The notes: generated by a model from the letters alone, not told the origin. Positions 41,290 through 51,408 are shown, numbered from the stretch's first letter. The stretch: 54,774 nt of DNA from Beijerinckia sp. L45 (GCF_009765775.1 NZ_LMUU01000168.1:20960-75733), one strand, 5' to 3'. Program-made: numbers and translations.

Positions 41290-41377
41290 CGTCATTGCGA
41301 GCGGAGCGAAGCAACCCAGGCGTCGCTGCTCCTAGGGTTGCGTTTGCTACCCCTGCGTTGCTTCGCTCGCAATGACG
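41290..41377. repeat. Dispersed palindromic unit B3 between convergent genes (88 bp)
   Basis: CGTCATTGCGAGCGGAGCGA...GCAACCCAGG and its inverted partner CTGCGTTGCTTCGCTCGC...AATGACG can form a long hairpin. It lies between the end of the element and the 3' end of pncB, so it can act as a two-way terminator. It also marks the probable right border. Confidence 0.65.
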
Positions 41378-41391
41378 CCGAGCCGCGCATC

Positions 41392-42705
41392 TCACGCTTC
41401 CCGCGCGACACCCGGCTGATAGCCGAAGACGCGCGTATAACGCTCCACCTCGTGCGGCGGTCCCAAGAACTTCGCGGGATTGTCGGAGAGTTTCACCGCC
41501 GGGCGGCCGTCGACTTCGAACACCTTGCAGACCAGCGATACGGGCTTCACGTCGATCGGCCGTTCCTTGGGCAAACAGCCGACGAAGTCGTTGGTGAGGT
41601 TGGTGCCCCAACCGATGGAAACCTGGACGCGGCCACGCAGCGCCCGGACGCTTTCTTCGATCGTATCGATCGTCATCGCGTCGGACAAAATTACCAGTTT
41701 GTCCCGCGGATCGCGGCCGCGGGCCGTCCACCATTCAATCAGTTCTTCCGCCGCTTCGATCGGCGGCTTGGAATCCGGGCGGGCGCCGGTCCAGTCCGCC
41801 GCCCAGTCCGGCGCGGCGGCCAAAAAATTGGTGGTCCCGAACGTGTCGGGCAGCAGCACCAGCAGGTTGCCGCCATAGAGCTTCGACCACGCCTTCAGCA
41901 CCTCGAACGGCGCCTGACGGAGGGCGTCGTCGTCGGCGGCCTCGGCGGCGAAGACCATCTGCAGCTCATGCGCGTTGGTGCCGATCGCCTCGACGCCGAG
42001 GTCCATCGCGTGCTTGACGTTGGACGTTCCGGTGAAGTTCTGGCCCAACCCTTCCTGCAGCGCGGCGACGCACCAGCGCTGCCACAGGAACCCATGGCGG
42101 CGGCGGGTGCCGAAATCGCCAATCCGCAGCGGGCCTTCCTCGGCCAGTGCCCGCAGCCGTTCGATCTTGCCCCAGAGTTTCGCCTTCGCGCGGGCGTAAA
42201 ACAGGTCGAGCTCGAAACGGCTCAAGCCCTTCATCGCGTTGCGCGCGCGCATCTCGTTGATGATCGCCAGCGCCGGCACTTCCCACATCGTGGTCTCGGT
42301 CCAAAGCCCGTCGAACTTCAGCTCGAACTGCCCGTCGCGCTCGGCGAGTTCGTAGGGTGGCAGCCGAAACCGTTCGAGATAATCGATGAAGGCCGGCTCA
42401 AAGATCTGCTTGCGGCCGTAGAAGGAGTTGCCGGCAAGCCAGACCAGCTCGTTGCGCTGGAACCGCAGGGTGCGGGCATGGTCGAGCTGCTCGACCAATT
42501 CGTCGCGGTCGATCGTTTGGGCCAGCTTCACCGACGTCGAGCGGTTCACCAGGCCGAAGCCGACGCGCGTGTCGGGTTTCAGCTTCCAGATCATCTGCAG
42601 CATCAGAAGCTTGTAGAAATCCGTGTCGAGCAGCGTCCGCACGATCGGATCGATGCGGAAGGAATGGTCGTAGACGCGGTTGGCGAGGTCGGGAATGAGG
42701 CCCAC
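41392..42705 (-). CDS. pncB: Nicotinate phosphoribosyltransferase
   Basis: A 437-residue enzyme that makes nicotinate mononucleotide from nicotinate, PRPP and ATP in NAD salvage. Signatures are [13 protein letters not shown] at the N-terminus, [12 protein letters not shown], the ATP-dependent phospho-His region GTNAHELQM, and LVILSDAMT...[11 protein letters not shown] for PRPP. The start is a GTG at 42705 with GGAG seven bases upstream inside the end of recN. The gene follows recN by four bases and is probably co-transcribed with it. Confidence 0.96.
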   Translation of the reverse strand: MGLIPDLANRVYDHSFRIDPIVRTLLDTDFYKLLMLQMIWKLKPDTRVGFGLVNRSTSVKLAQTIDRDELVEQLDHARTLRFQRNELVWLAGNSFYGRKQIFEPAFIDYLERFRLPPYELAERDGQFELKFDGLWTETTMWEVPALAIINEMRARNAMKGLSRFELDLFYARAKAKLWGKIERLRALAEEGPLRIGDFGTRRRHGFLWQRWCVAALQEGLGQNFTGTSNVKHAMDLGVEAIGTNAHELQMVFAAEAADDDALRQAPFEVLKAWSKLYGGNLLVLLPDTFGTTNFLAAAPDWAADWTGARPDSKPPIEAAEELIEWWTARGRDPRDKLVILSDAMTIDTIEESVRALRGRVQVSIGWGTNLTNDFVGCLPKERPIDVKPVSLVCKVFEVDGRPAVKLSDNPAKFLGPPHEVERYTRVFGYQPGVAREA

Positions 42706-42709
42706 GCGC

Positions 42710-44371
42710 TTACTCCGTTTCCGCCAGCAGCCGCCCCGCGGCGGCGCGCGCCTCGTCGGTCACCGTGGCGCCGGCGAGCATGCGCGCGATCTCTTCCTGC
42801 CGCGCCTCGGGCGCCAGCGTAGTGACGCGGGTCGCCACGCGGCGGCCTTCGTCCGTGGCGTCCTTGGCGATGCGGAAGTGCCCCGCGGCGCGCGCCGCGA
42901 CCTGCGGCGCATGGGTGACGGCGAGCACCTGCACCCGCGACGCCAGCCGCGCCAGGCGCGCGCCCATCGCGTCGGCGACGGCGCCGCCGACGCCGGTATC
43001 GATCTCGTCGAACACCAGCGTCGGCGCCGAGCCCTTGTTGGCCAGCGCCACTTTTAACGCCAGCATGAAGCGGGCGAGCTCGCCGCCCGAGGCGATCTTC
43101 ATCAACGGCCCCGGGCGCGTGCCGGGGTTGGTCTCGACCCAGAACCCCACGGCGTCGATGCCGTCCGGTCCCGGTGCTTCCGGTTCGACCTGGGTGATGA
43201 AGCGCGCCCGCTCCAGCTTCAGCGGCGGCAGTTCGGCGTTGACCGCGGCATCGAGGGCGGTCGCCGCCTTTTTGCGCGCGGCGGAGAGCGTGGCGGCCGC
43301 CTTGTTGTAGGCGGCCTCGGCCTGCACGAGGGCGCCGGCGAGCGTGACGAGTTCGGCTTCGTCGGCATCGAGCTTTTCCAGCGTCGCGGCATGACTTTCC
43401 GCGAGGGCGGGGAGGGCGTCGGCGGTCACCGCGTATTTGCGTGCGGCGGCGCGGATGGCGAACAAGCGTTCTTCGATGCGCTCGAGCTCGCGCGGGTCGA
43501 ACTCCGCGTCGCGCAACGCCTGCTCCAGCGTCTCGCGGGCGACGTCGAGGGCGGCGAGCGCCGCATCCAGCGCCTGGACGCTCGGGCCGATCAGCGCCGG
43601 TGCCTGCGCCTGGCGGCGGTCGAGGCGGCGCAGCGCGCCGTTGAGCGCCGAGACCGGTCCGTCGCCGCCCACCACCTCCTGCGCATCACGCAGATCGGCG
43701 ACGACCTTTTCCGCAGCCATCATCGTCTGCCGGCGGTTGGTGAGAGAAACCTCTTCGCCAGCCTCGACGGCGAGCTTGGTCAGCTCGGCATAAGCGTGAC
43801 GTAAAAAATCGGCCTCGGCACGGATCGCCGCGACGCGCGTCTCTTCCGATTTCCGTTCGGTTTCAAGCGCTCGCACCTTGGCATGTGCCGCGCGCACGGC
43901 TTCGAGCGGCGCCGTAAGCGCGCCGAAGGCGTCGACGAGCTGGCGGTGCACGGCGGGCTCGACCAGTGCCCGGTCGTCGTGCTGGCCGTGGATCTCGACG
44001 AGGGTTTTTCCCAGCGCCTTGAGGGTCTGCACGCTGACCGGCTGGTCGTTGACGAAGGCGCGGGTTCGCCCGTCCGCCATCTGCACCCGGCGCAGGATCA
44101 GGTCGCCATCGGCATCGATGTCCTGGGCTTGCGCGGCCTGGCGAGCGGGATGATCGGCGTCGATGTCGAAGACGGCGGTCACCTGGCCCTGGGGAAAACC
44201 TTGGCGCACCAGCGTGCCGTCGCCGCGGGCGCCGAGCGCCAGCGAAAAGGCATCGAGGAGGATGGACTTGCCCGCCCCGGTCTCGCCGGTCAGCACGGTC
44301 ATGCCGCGCCCCAGATCGAGGTCGAGCCGATCGATCAGAACGATGTCGCGGATCGACAGCTGGACGAGCAC
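42710..44371 (-). CDS. recN: DNA repair protein RecN
   Basis: A 553-residue SMC-like ATPase that helps repair double-strand breaks. Walker A is GETGAGKS (about residues 29-36), the centre holds two coiled coils, and the C-terminal half has the signature [13 protein letters not shown] and Walker [13 protein letters not shown]. It is normally SOS-induced. A near-match to an alphaproteobacterial LexA site (GAAC-N7-AACC, 44510-44524) lies about 140 bases upstream but is one base off consensus. It precedes pncB and follows a toxin-antitoxin pair. Confidence 0.97.
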   Translation of the reverse strand: MLVQLSIRDIVLIDRLDLDLGRGMTVLTGETGAGKSILLDAFSLALGARGDGTLVRQGFPQGQVTAVFDIDADHPARQAAQAQDIDADGDLILRRVQMADGRTRAFVNDQPVSVQTLKALGKTLVEIHGQHDDRALVEPAVHRQLVDAFGALTAPLEAVRAAHAKVRALETERKSEETRVAAIRAEADFLRHAYAELTKLAVEAGEEVSLTNRRQTMMAAEKVVADLRDAQEVVGGDGPVSALNGALRRLDRRQAQAPALIGPSVQALDAALAALDVARETLEQALRDAEFDPRELERIEERLFAIRAAARKYAVTADALPALAESHAATLEKLDADEAELVTLAGALVQAEAAYNKAAATLSAARKKAATALDAAVNAELPPLKLERARFITQVEPEAPGPDGIDAVGFWVETNPGTRPGPLMKIASGGELARFMLALKVALANKGSAPTLVFDEIDTGVGGAVADAMGARLARLASRVQVLAVTHAPQVAARAAGHFRIAKDATDEGRRVATRVTTLAPEARQEEIARMLAGATVTDEARAAAGRLLAETE

Positions 44372-44525
44372 GGGAGCCGCAAGCCCTTGGGTTCAGGCCC
44401 GCAGGCCGGAAGGAGGATGCCGCGTCGCGGGGCGACGGGGACGATGTTGGGTGCCAAGGTTTGCGGGTGGCGTCAAGGGCGGACGCCGGAGGTGGAGCGG
44501 TCTCCGGCAGAACATCGAGCAACCA

Positions 44526-44873
44526 TCACCGTTTCGAGCGCAGGGCGGTCTCGTGAACCACCGTCACGTTGCCGGGACGAGTGCGCTCAATCGCGGTGCA
44601 AATCGTTGAGATATGTTGCTGAATCACGTTCCAATTGTTCGTGCAGAGCACGACGACAGCCAAAGGCATGGCGCCCAGGTTTTGTTGGTATGGCAGATTC
44701 TGATCCGTGGTCACGAAGACGTCGAAGCCCTCGCTTACAGTTGCAGCGAGCAACGCGTTGTCTGACACGCCCTTAAGCCCCATCGCGCCAACATGCCGTA
44801 CCGCGATGCCGGCCGCGATCAATATCGTCCCGAGCCCAACTGGCACATTCTCATCAAGCAGGACTGTTTTCAT
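44526..44873 (-). CDS. DUF5615 PIN-like toxin
   Basis: A 115-residue protein from the ATG at 44873 (MKTVLLDENVPVGLG). The PIN-like acidic residues are visible as LLDEN near the start, SDNALLA in the middle and VTTDQNL, matching DUF5615 proteins, which are putative nucleases found with DUF433 antitoxins. It overlaps the preceding antitoxin gene by 20 bases. Toxicity is inferred from the family. Confidence 0.82.
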   Translation of the reverse strand: MKTVLLDENVPVGLGTILIAAGIAVRHVGAMGLKGVSDNALLAATVSEGFDVFVTTDQNLPYQQNLGAMPLAVVVLCTNNWNVIQQHISTICTAIERTRPGNVTVVHETALRSKR

Positions 44874-45075
44874 GAAGCCGCGCAAACGACAACACGCGGC
44901 GGATCCGGTCTACCGGAACGCTGGGAAAGATCTTTGTTGCGATGTCTTCGGCGCTGTAACCGTCGCGCGCATTATCGACGACGGCGTCAGCAGGTACGCG
45001 CGTGTCCTTTACGACCCACGCGCCCGATGCTTTGCCAGGTATGCTCTCGACATCGGGACAAGCTGCCCAGTTCAT
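44854..45075 (-). CDS. DUF433 antitoxin
   Basis: A 73-residue HTH-type protein, MNWAACPDVESIPGKASGAW..., with the DUF433 pattern: a beta hairpin (GAWVVKDTRVPADAVVDN) followed by a winged helix (GYSAEDIATKI, DRIRRVLSFA). It is the upstream, overlapping partner of the DUF5615 toxin and probably represses the pair. The two lie between recN and bamD, genes that are usually near neighbours in this order, so the pair is an insertion. Confidence 0.86.
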   Translation of the reverse strand: MNWAACPDVESIPGKASGAWVVKDTRVPADAVVDNARDGYSAEDIATKIFPSVPVDRIRRVLSFARLHENSPA

Positions 45076-45142
45076 CGGCGGTAACCACTCGGCAAGCTAA
45101 AGTCTTTGGACCGGGGCTAAAGCGGCAGATGCGCGGTCCCGC

Positions 45143-46036
45143 CTAACCCATCCCCATCTTATGGAACGTCTGCGAGATCCACGAGCCCTTGTCCTCGCTC
45201 GGCGCCAGGTTCTGGCCCTTCAGCTTGGCGAAGGCGTCCTGGTACCACGGCGAGTCCGGATAGTTGTGGCCGAGCACGGCGGCGGCGGTCTGCGCCTCCT
45301 GCGGCAGGCCCATCGCGAGATAGGCTTCGGTCAGTCGCTCCAGCGCCTCTTCGGAATGCCGGGTGGTCTGGTATTTCGCCAGCACGGTGCGGAAGCGGTT
45401 CACCGCAGCGGTATATTCGTGGCGGTCGAGATAGTAGCGGCCGACGGACATTTCCTTGCCGGCGAGCTGGTCGCGCGCCACCTGAATCTTGTAGCGGGCG
45501 TCGTCGACATATTCCGATTTCGGATATTTGGTGATCAGCTCCTGGAACAGGGCGACCGATTTTTCCGAGCGGTCCTGATCGTGTGCGATGTCCGGGATCT
45601 GGTTATAAAACGACATCGCCTCGAGATATTGCACGTAAGGCGAATCGACGGAGTTCGGATAGAGGCCGAGGTAGCGCTTGGCCGAGCCGATCGCGTCGTC
45701 GTATTTGGCGTCCTGGTACTGGCTGAAGGTCGTCATCACCAGCCCCTTCCGCTGATACTGCGAATAGGGATAGGCCTTTTCCAGCGTCGAGAACGACTTG
45801 GCCGCGCTCTCGTATTCCCGCTTCTTCAGGTCGGCCAGACCCTTGGTGTAGAGCTGGTCGGCCGGCGGATCGTTGATGATCTTGGTCTCGTACTTCTCTT
45901 TCCCGAACCAGTTCATCGGGTTGATCGTGTCCATGAAGTCGGCACGGGCAGCGACCGGGACGCTCAGCACCACGAGCGCCGTCAGGGCGGTCAGGCAGGA
46001 ACGGGCCGGACCCGAGAGGCGAGGCGAAGACAGCAT
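45143..46036 (-). CDS. bamD: Outer membrane assembly factor BamD, without a lipobox
   Basis: A 297-residue TPR protein of the BAM complex, which inserts beta-barrel proteins into the outer membrane. Repeats run from about residue 58 (DQLYTKGLADLKKREYESAA, YPYSQYQRKGLVMTTFSQYQ, YPKSEYVDDARYKIQVARDQ) to 270. The signal peptide ends VPVAARADFMDT and has no cysteine at the cleavage site, so the protein lacks the lipoprotein signal found in most BamD proteins. Its only N-terminal Cys (Cys14) lies before the hydrophobic core. An upstream start giving a lipobox was not found. Confidence 0.9.
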   Translation of the reverse strand: MLSSPRLSGPARSCLTALTALVVLSVPVAARADFMDTINPMNWFGKEKYETKIINDPPADQLYTKGLADLKKREYESAAKSFSTLEKAYPYSQYQRKGLVMTTFSQYQDAKYDDAIGSAKRYLGLYPNSVDSPYVQYLEAMSFYNQIPDIAHDQDRSEKSVALFQELITKYPKSEYVDDARYKIQVARDQLAGKEMSVGRYYLDRHEYTAAVNRFRTVLAKYQTTRHSEEALERLTEAYLAMGLPQEAQTAAAVLGHNYPDSPWYQDAFAKLKGQNLAPSEDKGSWISQTFHKMGMG

Positions 46037-46206
46037 GCGGGATCACTCACGATGGCCCCTGCGGGCGCGCTGACGAAGATCAAAGATCATCTGATAGCGC
46101 AAATGTGACCATCGCGCCATGGCCACGGTCGGATGGGGACACGGCGATATTGTGGCGGTTCCATCTCTTGGAAGGAATCTTTCGAGAGTGGCTTTAAGAG
46201 CCACAG

Positions 46207-46239
46207 CGCGATCGGCCGGATCGTCTCCGGTCGATCGCG
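46207..46239 (-). terminator. Hairpin between ftsZ and bamD
   Basis: CGCGATCGGCCGGA (46207-46220) pairs with TCCGGTCGATCGCG (46226-46239) around a five-base loop with one mismatch. It lies 22 bases downstream of the ftsZ stop on the minus strand. The following sequence has no long T run, so it may be a weak terminator or an mRNA 3'-end stabiliser. Confidence 0.4.
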
Positions 46240-46260
46240 TTTGAAGGTCTTGGCTGCGAC

Positions 46261-47976
46261 TCAGCTCGTCTGGCGGCGCAGGAACGCCGGGATTTCCAGC
46301 TGGTCGTCTTCGCTCTGACGGGTCGGAGCGACAGGGCGGCCATGCGGATCGGCTTGGCGATGCGCGGGCATCGGCGCCGGCGGGCGCTTGGCATAGTCGG
46401 CGTGCGTGGGGCTCGGTTGCGGGCGCTGCGGGGCAGGCTGATAGCCGAGCTGCGGCGCCTGGCGTGGTTCCGGCGCGGCGGTCGGGGCCACTTCGTCACG
46501 GCTCATGCCGAAGGCGGCGAGGCGCTCCAGCAGGGTGCGGCGCTTGACGTCGGCCTGGCTGTCGGTCGTCGCGGCGTAATGCTGCTGGCGGATCTGGTTC
46601 TGCACCGGCATCGGCAGGTCTTCGATCTGCGGCATGCGCTGCTGGCGGATGCTGGGCTGCTCGGCGGCTGGCGGGATGAACGGGCCGGCGTCATAACGCT
46701 CCGGCTCGCGGACGGCCGGGCGCGGCGGCTCGGCATAGGTCGGGGCGGCGGGCGGCGCGACCTGCTGCAGCTGGACGCCGGCGGCGGAAGCGACCGGGGC
46801 AGGTTGATAGTGGTGCTGCTGTGGCGCGGGAGCCGGCTCTTCGTAGACGGGCGCGGGCGTCGGGGCCGGCGCATAGGCTTCCGGCGGAGCCACGGCGTAG
46901 CGCGCGGTCGGCGCCGGCGCTTCGAGGCGCGGCTGCTGGGATTGCGCGCGGAGCCGGTTGGCGGCTTCGGCGATGCGGGCTTCCGCGGTGTTGAGGTCGC
47001 GGCCGCCGAGCGGCTGGTCGATGCCGGTAGCGACGACCGAGACGCGGACGATGCCGTCGAGGCTCTCGTCGAAGGTCGCGCCGAGGATGATGTTGGCGTC
47101 TTCGTCGACTTCCTGGCGGATGCGGCTCGCCGCTTCGTCGACTTCGTAGAGGGTCAGGTCGTTGCCGCCGGTGATCGAGATCAGCAGGCCGCGCGCGCCC
47201 TTCATGGAGACTTCGTCGAGCAGCGGGTTGGCGATCGCGGCTTCGGCGGCGAGGATCGCGCGCTTGTCGCCCGACGCTTCGCCGGTGCCCATCATCGCCT
47301 TGCCCATTTCGCGCATGATGGCGCGGACATCGGCGAAGTCGAGGTTGATCAGGCCTTCTTTCACCATCAGATCGGTGATGCAGGCGACGCCGGAATAGAG
47401 CACCTGGTCGGCCATCGAGAAGGCGTCGGCGAAGGTGGTCTTTTCGTTGGCGATGCGGAACAGATTCTGATTGGGAATCGTGATCAGCGTGTCGACGGCC
47501 TTGTGCAGTTCGGCGATGCCGGCATCCGCGATGCGCATGCGGCGCTGGCCTTCGAACTGGAACGGCTTGGTGACGACGCCGACGGTCAGAATGCCCATGT
47601 CGCGGGCGATGCGGGCGATGACGGGAGCCGCACCGGTGCCGGTGCCGCCGCCCATGCCCGCGGTGACGAACACCATGTGCGCGCCGGCGAGATGGTCGCG
47701 GATTTCTTCGAGCGCTTCTTCAGCGGCGGCGCGGCCGACTTCCGGCTGCGAGCCGGCGCCGAGACCTTCGGTGACCTGCAGGCCCATCTGGATGATGCGC
47801 TCGGCTTTCGAGGCGGTGAGCGCCTGGGCGTCGGTGTTGGCGACGATGAAGTCGACGCCGATCAGGCCGGAGACGATCATGTTGTTGACGGCATTGCCGC
47901 CAGCACCGCCGACGCCGCACACCATGATGCGGGGCTTCAATTCCCGCAACTCGGGGGCTTTCAGGTTGATCGTCAT
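46261..47976 (-). CDS. ftsZ: Cell division protein FtsZ (long-linker form)
   Basis: A 571-residue tubulin-like GTPase that forms the division ring. The GTP signature [13 protein letters not shown] and the [14 protein letters not shown] start are intact. The globular part ends near residue 320; a Pro/Ala/Gln-rich linker of about 230 residues follows, then the conserved terminal peptide [10 protein letters not shown] that binds FtsA. Such long linkers are typical of Hyphomicrobiales. The ATG at 47976 has AGAGG eight bases upstream. The next gene is bamD; lpxC, often found in this position, is missing. Confidence 0.98.
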   Translation of the reverse strand: MTINLKAPELRELKPRIMVCGVGGAGGNAVNNMIVSGLIGVDFIVANTDAQALTASKAERIIQMGLQVTEGLGAGSQPEVGRAAAEEALEEIRDHLAGAHMVFVTAGMGGGTGTGAAPVIARIARDMGILTVGVVTKPFQFEGQRRMRIADAGIAELHKAVDTLITIPNQNLFRIANEKTTFADAFSMADQVLYSGVACITDLMVKEGLINLDFADVRAIMREMGKAMMGTGEASGDKRAILAAEAAIANPLLDEVSMKGARGLLISITGGNDLTLYEVDEAASRIRQEVDEDANIILGATFDESLDGIVRVSVVATGIDQPLGGRDLNTAEARIAEAANRLRAQSQQPRLEAPAPTARYAVAPPEAYAPAPTPAPVYEEPAPAPQQHHYQPAPVASAAGVQLQQVAPPAAPTYAEPPRPAVREPERYDAGPFIPPAAEQPSIRQQRMPQIEDLPMPVQNQIRQQHYAATTDSQADVKRRTLLERLAAFGMSRDEVAPTAAPEPRQAPQLGYQPAPQRPQPSPTHADYAKRPPAPMPAHRQADPHGRPVAPTRQSEDDQLEIPAFLRRQTS

Positions 47977-48189
47977 CGCATGGCCTCTTGCGGTGTTGGG
48001 CGCGTCAACGCCAGTTGCAGCTTGAGCGCGTGGATCGGAACATCGCAAACGGTTCCGGTCAGATCACGCGCCGTCTCATACCTGTTGGGAGCGCTATATC
48101 AGCCGAGGGTTTCGCCAGGCTGGAGAGCGCTTCCGCGACATGGGCAAACTCTGGAGCAGCCGCCGAGCTGCCCCAAGGCCTGCGTCATC

Positions 48190-49503
48190 TCAAAAACTGT
48201 CCTTTAGCCAGCGTCCGACGCGGGCCATGTAATTGTCGTTGGTTGGCTCCCGAAGCATTTTCGAACCGACCGGCCGGAAATGTTCGATCCCGCTCACTTG
48301 CGGATAGACGAGCAAGCCTACGGCCGCGGAAAACGCCGGACCTTTGGCAGACTCGGGCAGACCCTGGATGCCCAGCGGGCGACCGATGCGGACCTGTCCG
48401 GAGAGGATGCGCTTGGCGGCATCGCTCAGACCGGCGAGCTGACTTGCGCCGCCCGTCAGCACGATACGCCGACCGGAATGCGCGGGGAACCCCGCACTTT
48501 GCAATCTGTCGCGCACCAGCTCCAATATTTCCTCGACGCGCGGCTTGATAATGCGCGTCAGCTGTGATTTCGGCAGGTGCGTCGCGTGGTCGCCGTCTTC
48601 GCCGACCTGCGTCACCGCGATGGTTTCGCGATCGTCGGAGGCAGCCGAAAGACAGGTGCCGTGCAGCGTCTTCAGCCGCTCGGCATCGGCAAGCGGAATG
48701 TTCAGCCCGCGCGCCAGATCCGAAGTGACGTGGCGGCCGCCGACGCTGAAGGCATCGGCATGGGTGAGATTGCCACCGGCGAAGACACCGACGGATGTTG
48801 TGCCGCCGCCGATGTCGATGATCGCGGTGCCGAGTTCGGCTTCGTCGTCGACGAGCGCGGAAAGTCCCGACGCATAAGGCGTCGCCACCATCGCCTCGAT
48901 GGAGAGATGGCAGCGTTCGATCGCCAGCATGAGGTTGCTTGCAGCGCCGCTATCGCAGCTCAGCACGTGCATCGCGGCACCGAGTTCGTCGCCGATGAGG
49001 CCGCGCGGATCGCGAATGTCGGATGCGCTGCCGAGCGAAAATCCGGTCGGCAGCGAATGCAGCACGATGCGGCCCGGCACGGTGTGCGCATGGCAGGCTT
49101 CGAGCACGCGATGCACTTCGCTGTCGGAGACGGCATGGCCGCCGACGGCGATCTTCGCATCGAAGAACTGCGACGACAGCCGGCCGCCGGTATTGTTGAC
49201 GATGACGCTCTGCACCTGCACGCCGGCCATGCGCTCGGCAGCGTCGACGGCAAGACGGATCGCGCCTTCGGCGGCTTCCATGTCGACGACGGTGCCGCTC
49301 TTGATGCCGCGCGAGCGCTGATGGCCGATGCCGAGGATGCGGCAGCGATGCGTGCGGCCGCGCAGCATTTCGGAGGGCTCGATCGGCTGCAGGCGCGCGA
49401 TCAGGCACACGATCTTCGAGGTGCCGACGTCGAGGACCGAGAGAATGGCGCTACGCCTGGAGGACAGGGGACGCATGCGCGGCGGCATGGTGGCCGTGCT
49501 CAT
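48190..49503 (-). CDS. ftsA: Cell division protein FtsA
   Basis: A 437-residue actin-like protein that anchors FtsZ to the membrane. Phosphate-binding loops are LDVGTSK and IIDIGGGTTSV, and the C-terminal amphipathic anchor MARVGRWLKDSF is present. The start overlaps the ftsQ stop (ATGA). The 213-base gap before ftsZ probably holds an ftsZ promoter, but neither a CtrA site nor a clear sigma-70 promoter was recognised there. Confidence 0.97.
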   Translation of the reverse strand: MSTATMPPRMRPLSSRRSAILSVLDVGTSKIVCLIARLQPIEPSEMLRGRTHRCRILGIGHQRSRGIKSGTVVDMEAAEGAIRLAVDAAERMAGVQVQSVIVNNTGGRLSSQFFDAKIAVGGHAVSDSEVHRVLEACHAHTVPGRIVLHSLPTGFSLGSASDIRDPRGLIGDELGAAMHVLSCDSGAASNLMLAIERCHLSIEAMVATPYASGLSALVDDEAELGTAIIDIGGGTTSVGVFAGGNLTHADAFSVGGRHVTSDLARGLNIPLADAERLKTLHGTCLSAASDDRETIAVTQVGEDGDHATHLPKSQLTRIIKPRVEEILELVRDRLQSAGFPAHSGRRIVLTGGASQLAGLSDAAKRILSGQVRIGRPLGIQGLPESAKGPAFSAAVGLLVYPQVSGIEHFRPVGSKMLREPTNDNYMARVGRWLKDSF

Positions 49504-50489
49504 GTTGTCGCGCCCTTTGTTTTGGTCTTTTTCGCCAGCGCTTCGTCGCGCACCGCGCCGGCTTCGGCCGAGAGGCGCGCCACGACGCGGCCGGGAATGC
49601 GCAGGTCGAGCGACAGCACGTCCTTTTCCAGGATGTGGCTGTCGTGCTCGAGCAAAGCGAGACGGGACAGCGCGTCGGCCGGCTCTTTTTCCGGCAGCAC
49701 GATCTCGACGCCGCTATTGGTCTTCAGCGTCCAGCGCCGTCCGGCGACATAGATGCCGGCGCGGATCCGCGAGCGCAGATCCCCAGCGGCGTCGAGCAGG
49801 GCGATATAGTCGGCAAGCTTTTCGTTGGCGCCGACGCCGGTGACCAGCGGCAGCGTCTCGAAACGCGCATCATGCATGTCGTCGATCGTCGTGCCGTCGG
49901 CGGAGACGATCGAAACCGCGCCGTCCTTCTGCCAGAGCGCGTAGGGTTTGCGCTCCTCGATCTCGATCAGCAGGCGATTGGGAAACAGTTTCGAGACGCT
50001 GGCTTCCCTGATCAGCGGCACGGATTTCAGCCGCGCGCGGACATCCGCGACATTGAGGAAGATGAGCGAATTGCGCGGCCCGACGCCGGCCAGCGTCAGA
50101 ACTTCGTTTTCGCTCAGCTCATGCGCGCCGTTGATCGTGACGGCATGGATGGCGAAGCCCGCCGTCTTCGCGGCCTGATCGTAGAGGGCGCCGTTGGTCT
50201 CGATGTAGGCGGCATAGGCGCCGCTGCGCACCGCAGCGTAGCCGCCGATGAGCGCGAAGAACACGACCACCAGGGAACCGCCGAAATAGGACGAACGCGC
50301 AAGCCGCTCGAGCCGGGTGATCGTGGCGCGGCGGCGGCGGGGGCGCACAGTCGCCGCAGGGCGCGGCTCGTGACGCGGGCGGGTGTTCAGGGCAAAGGCT
50401 TGCGTATCGGTGGCGAGGGCAAGCGGGGCTGGGGCAAGCGCGTTTGCGAAATCCGTCAACGGTCGCAGGAGGCGTCGTCCACCATCCAT
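49500..50489 (-). CDS. ftsQ: Cell division protein FtsQ
   Basis: A 329-residue inner-membrane protein with a basic cytoplasmic tail of about 75 residues, one membrane helix (GGSLVVVFFALIGGYAAV) and a POTRA domain starting IHAVTINGAHELSENEVLTL, followed by the FtsQ beta domain (LFPNRLLIEIEERKPYALWQ). It links early and late division proteins. The ATG at 50489 overlaps the 3' end of ddlB by 34 bases; a later start inside the basic tail is possible. Confidence 0.94.
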   Translation of the reverse strand: MDGGRRLLRPLTDFANALAPAPLALATDTQAFALNTRPRHEPRPAATVRPRRRRATITRLERLARSSYFGGSLVVVFFALIGGYAAVRSGAYAAYIETNGALYDQAAKTAGFAIHAVTINGAHELSENEVLTLAGVGPRNSLIFLNVADVRARLKSVPLIREASVSKLFPNRLLIEIEERKPYALWQKDGAVSIVSADGTTIDDMHDARFETLPLVTGVGANEKLADYIALLDAAGDLRSRIRAGIYVAGRRWTLKTNSGVEIVLPEKEPADALSRLALLEHDSHILEKDVLSLDLRIPGRVVARLSAEAGAVRDEALAKKTKTKGATT

Positions 50490-51379
50490 CGAACAAGCTC
50501 ACCAAATGAAAGGCCAACATTGGCCGCCAACTCGGGGACCAGCGACGTCTCGGTCATGCCGGGTTGCGTATTGATCTCCAACACGACGAGGTCGCCCGTA
50601 CCTCCGGGGCGATCGTCGTATCGAAAGTCCGTACGGCTTACGCCTCGGCACCCGAGCGCCAAGTGGGCCCTCAAAGTTAACTCTTGAACAATTTGGTAAA
50701 CATTTCCTTTAAGATTGGCCGGAAGGACGTGAATCGATCCGCCCTTCGCATATTTGGCGTTGTAGTCGTACCAGCCGCCGTCAGCCGCCAGGATCTCGAT
50801 GACGTCAAGGGCTTTGTCGCCCATCACGGCGCAGGTCAGCTCGCGTCCGGCGACGAAGCGCTCGACCAGCACCATGTCGCCATGCGTCCAGGACTCCGAG
50901 GTCAGTTCCTGCGGCGGGTGGGCATGATCGTCGTTAACGATCAGCACGCCGAACGAGGATCCCTCGCTGAGCGGCTTAACCACGTAGGGCGGCGGCATGA
51001 CGTGGCGTTTCGCCACCTCGAAGCGGTTGAGCGTCAGGCCCTCGGCCACCGGAATGCCGGCTGCCTTCATCACGTCCTTGGCGCGGTCCTTCTGCATGGC
51101 GAGCGCCGAGGCCAGCACCCCGGAGTGCGTATAGGGAATCCGCAGCATCTCGAGAATGCCCTGGACGATGCCGTCCTCGCCGAAGCGGCCGTGGAGGGCG
51201 TTGAGCACGACATCAGGCTTCAGCGCCGCGAGCACCGTGCCGAGATCGCGGCCGGCGTCGATTCGGGTGACGCGAAAACCCTGGCCTTCCAACGCCGCGG
51301 CGCAGGCCTCCCCCGAGCGCAGCGAAACTTCGCGCTCGGCGGAAAGACCGCCGAGGAGGACGGCGACGTGCTTGCTCAT
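50456..51379 (-). CDS. ddlB: D-alanine--D-alanine ligase
   Basis: A 307-residue ATP-grasp enzyme that makes the D-Ala-D-Ala dipeptide of peptidoglycan. Signatures are LLGGLSAEREVSLRSG at the N-terminus, ALHGRFGEDG, VVKPLSEGSSFGV, and LVVLEINTQPGMTETSLVP at the metal site. The ATG at 51379 (MSKHVAVLL) is preferred over the open extension upstream, which lies in a repeat. It sits between murB and ftsQ as usual in this cluster. Confidence 0.97.
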   Translation of the reverse strand: MSKHVAVLLGGLSAEREVSLRSGEACAAALEGQGFRVTRIDAGRDLGTVLAALKPDVVLNALHGRFGEDGIVQGILEMLRIPYTHSGVLASALAMQKDRAKDVMKAAGIPVAEGLTLNRFEVAKRHVMPPPYVVKPLSEGSSFGVLIVNDDHAHPPQELTSESWTHGDMVLVERFVAGRELTCAVMGDKALDVIEILAADGGWYDYNAKYAKGGSIHVLPANLKGNVYQIVQELTLRAHLALGCRGVSRTDFRYDDRPGGTGDLVVLEINTQPGMTETSLVPELAANVGLSFGELVRWMVDDASCDR

Positions 51380-51408
51380 GATGTGCGGTCTTCCCTTCGG
51401 TCTGTCGG

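Noticed and set aside
14960-41391. Flanking attachment site repeats or a tRNA target for the element
   Set aside because: Left (14.5-15.0 kb) and right (41.2-41.4 kb) edges were compared by eye and no shared direct repeat or tRNA gene was seen; a computed self-alignment could still find one.
44510-44524. LexA-type site upstream of recN (GAAC-N7-AACC)
   Set aside because: One base off the alphaproteobacterial direct repeat and overlapping the region just before the toxin gene end; not strong enough for a feature, although recN is often SOS-controlled.
47977-48189. CtrA binding site (TTAA-N7-TTAA) in front of ftsZ
   Set aside because: No such motif is present in the gap on either strand.
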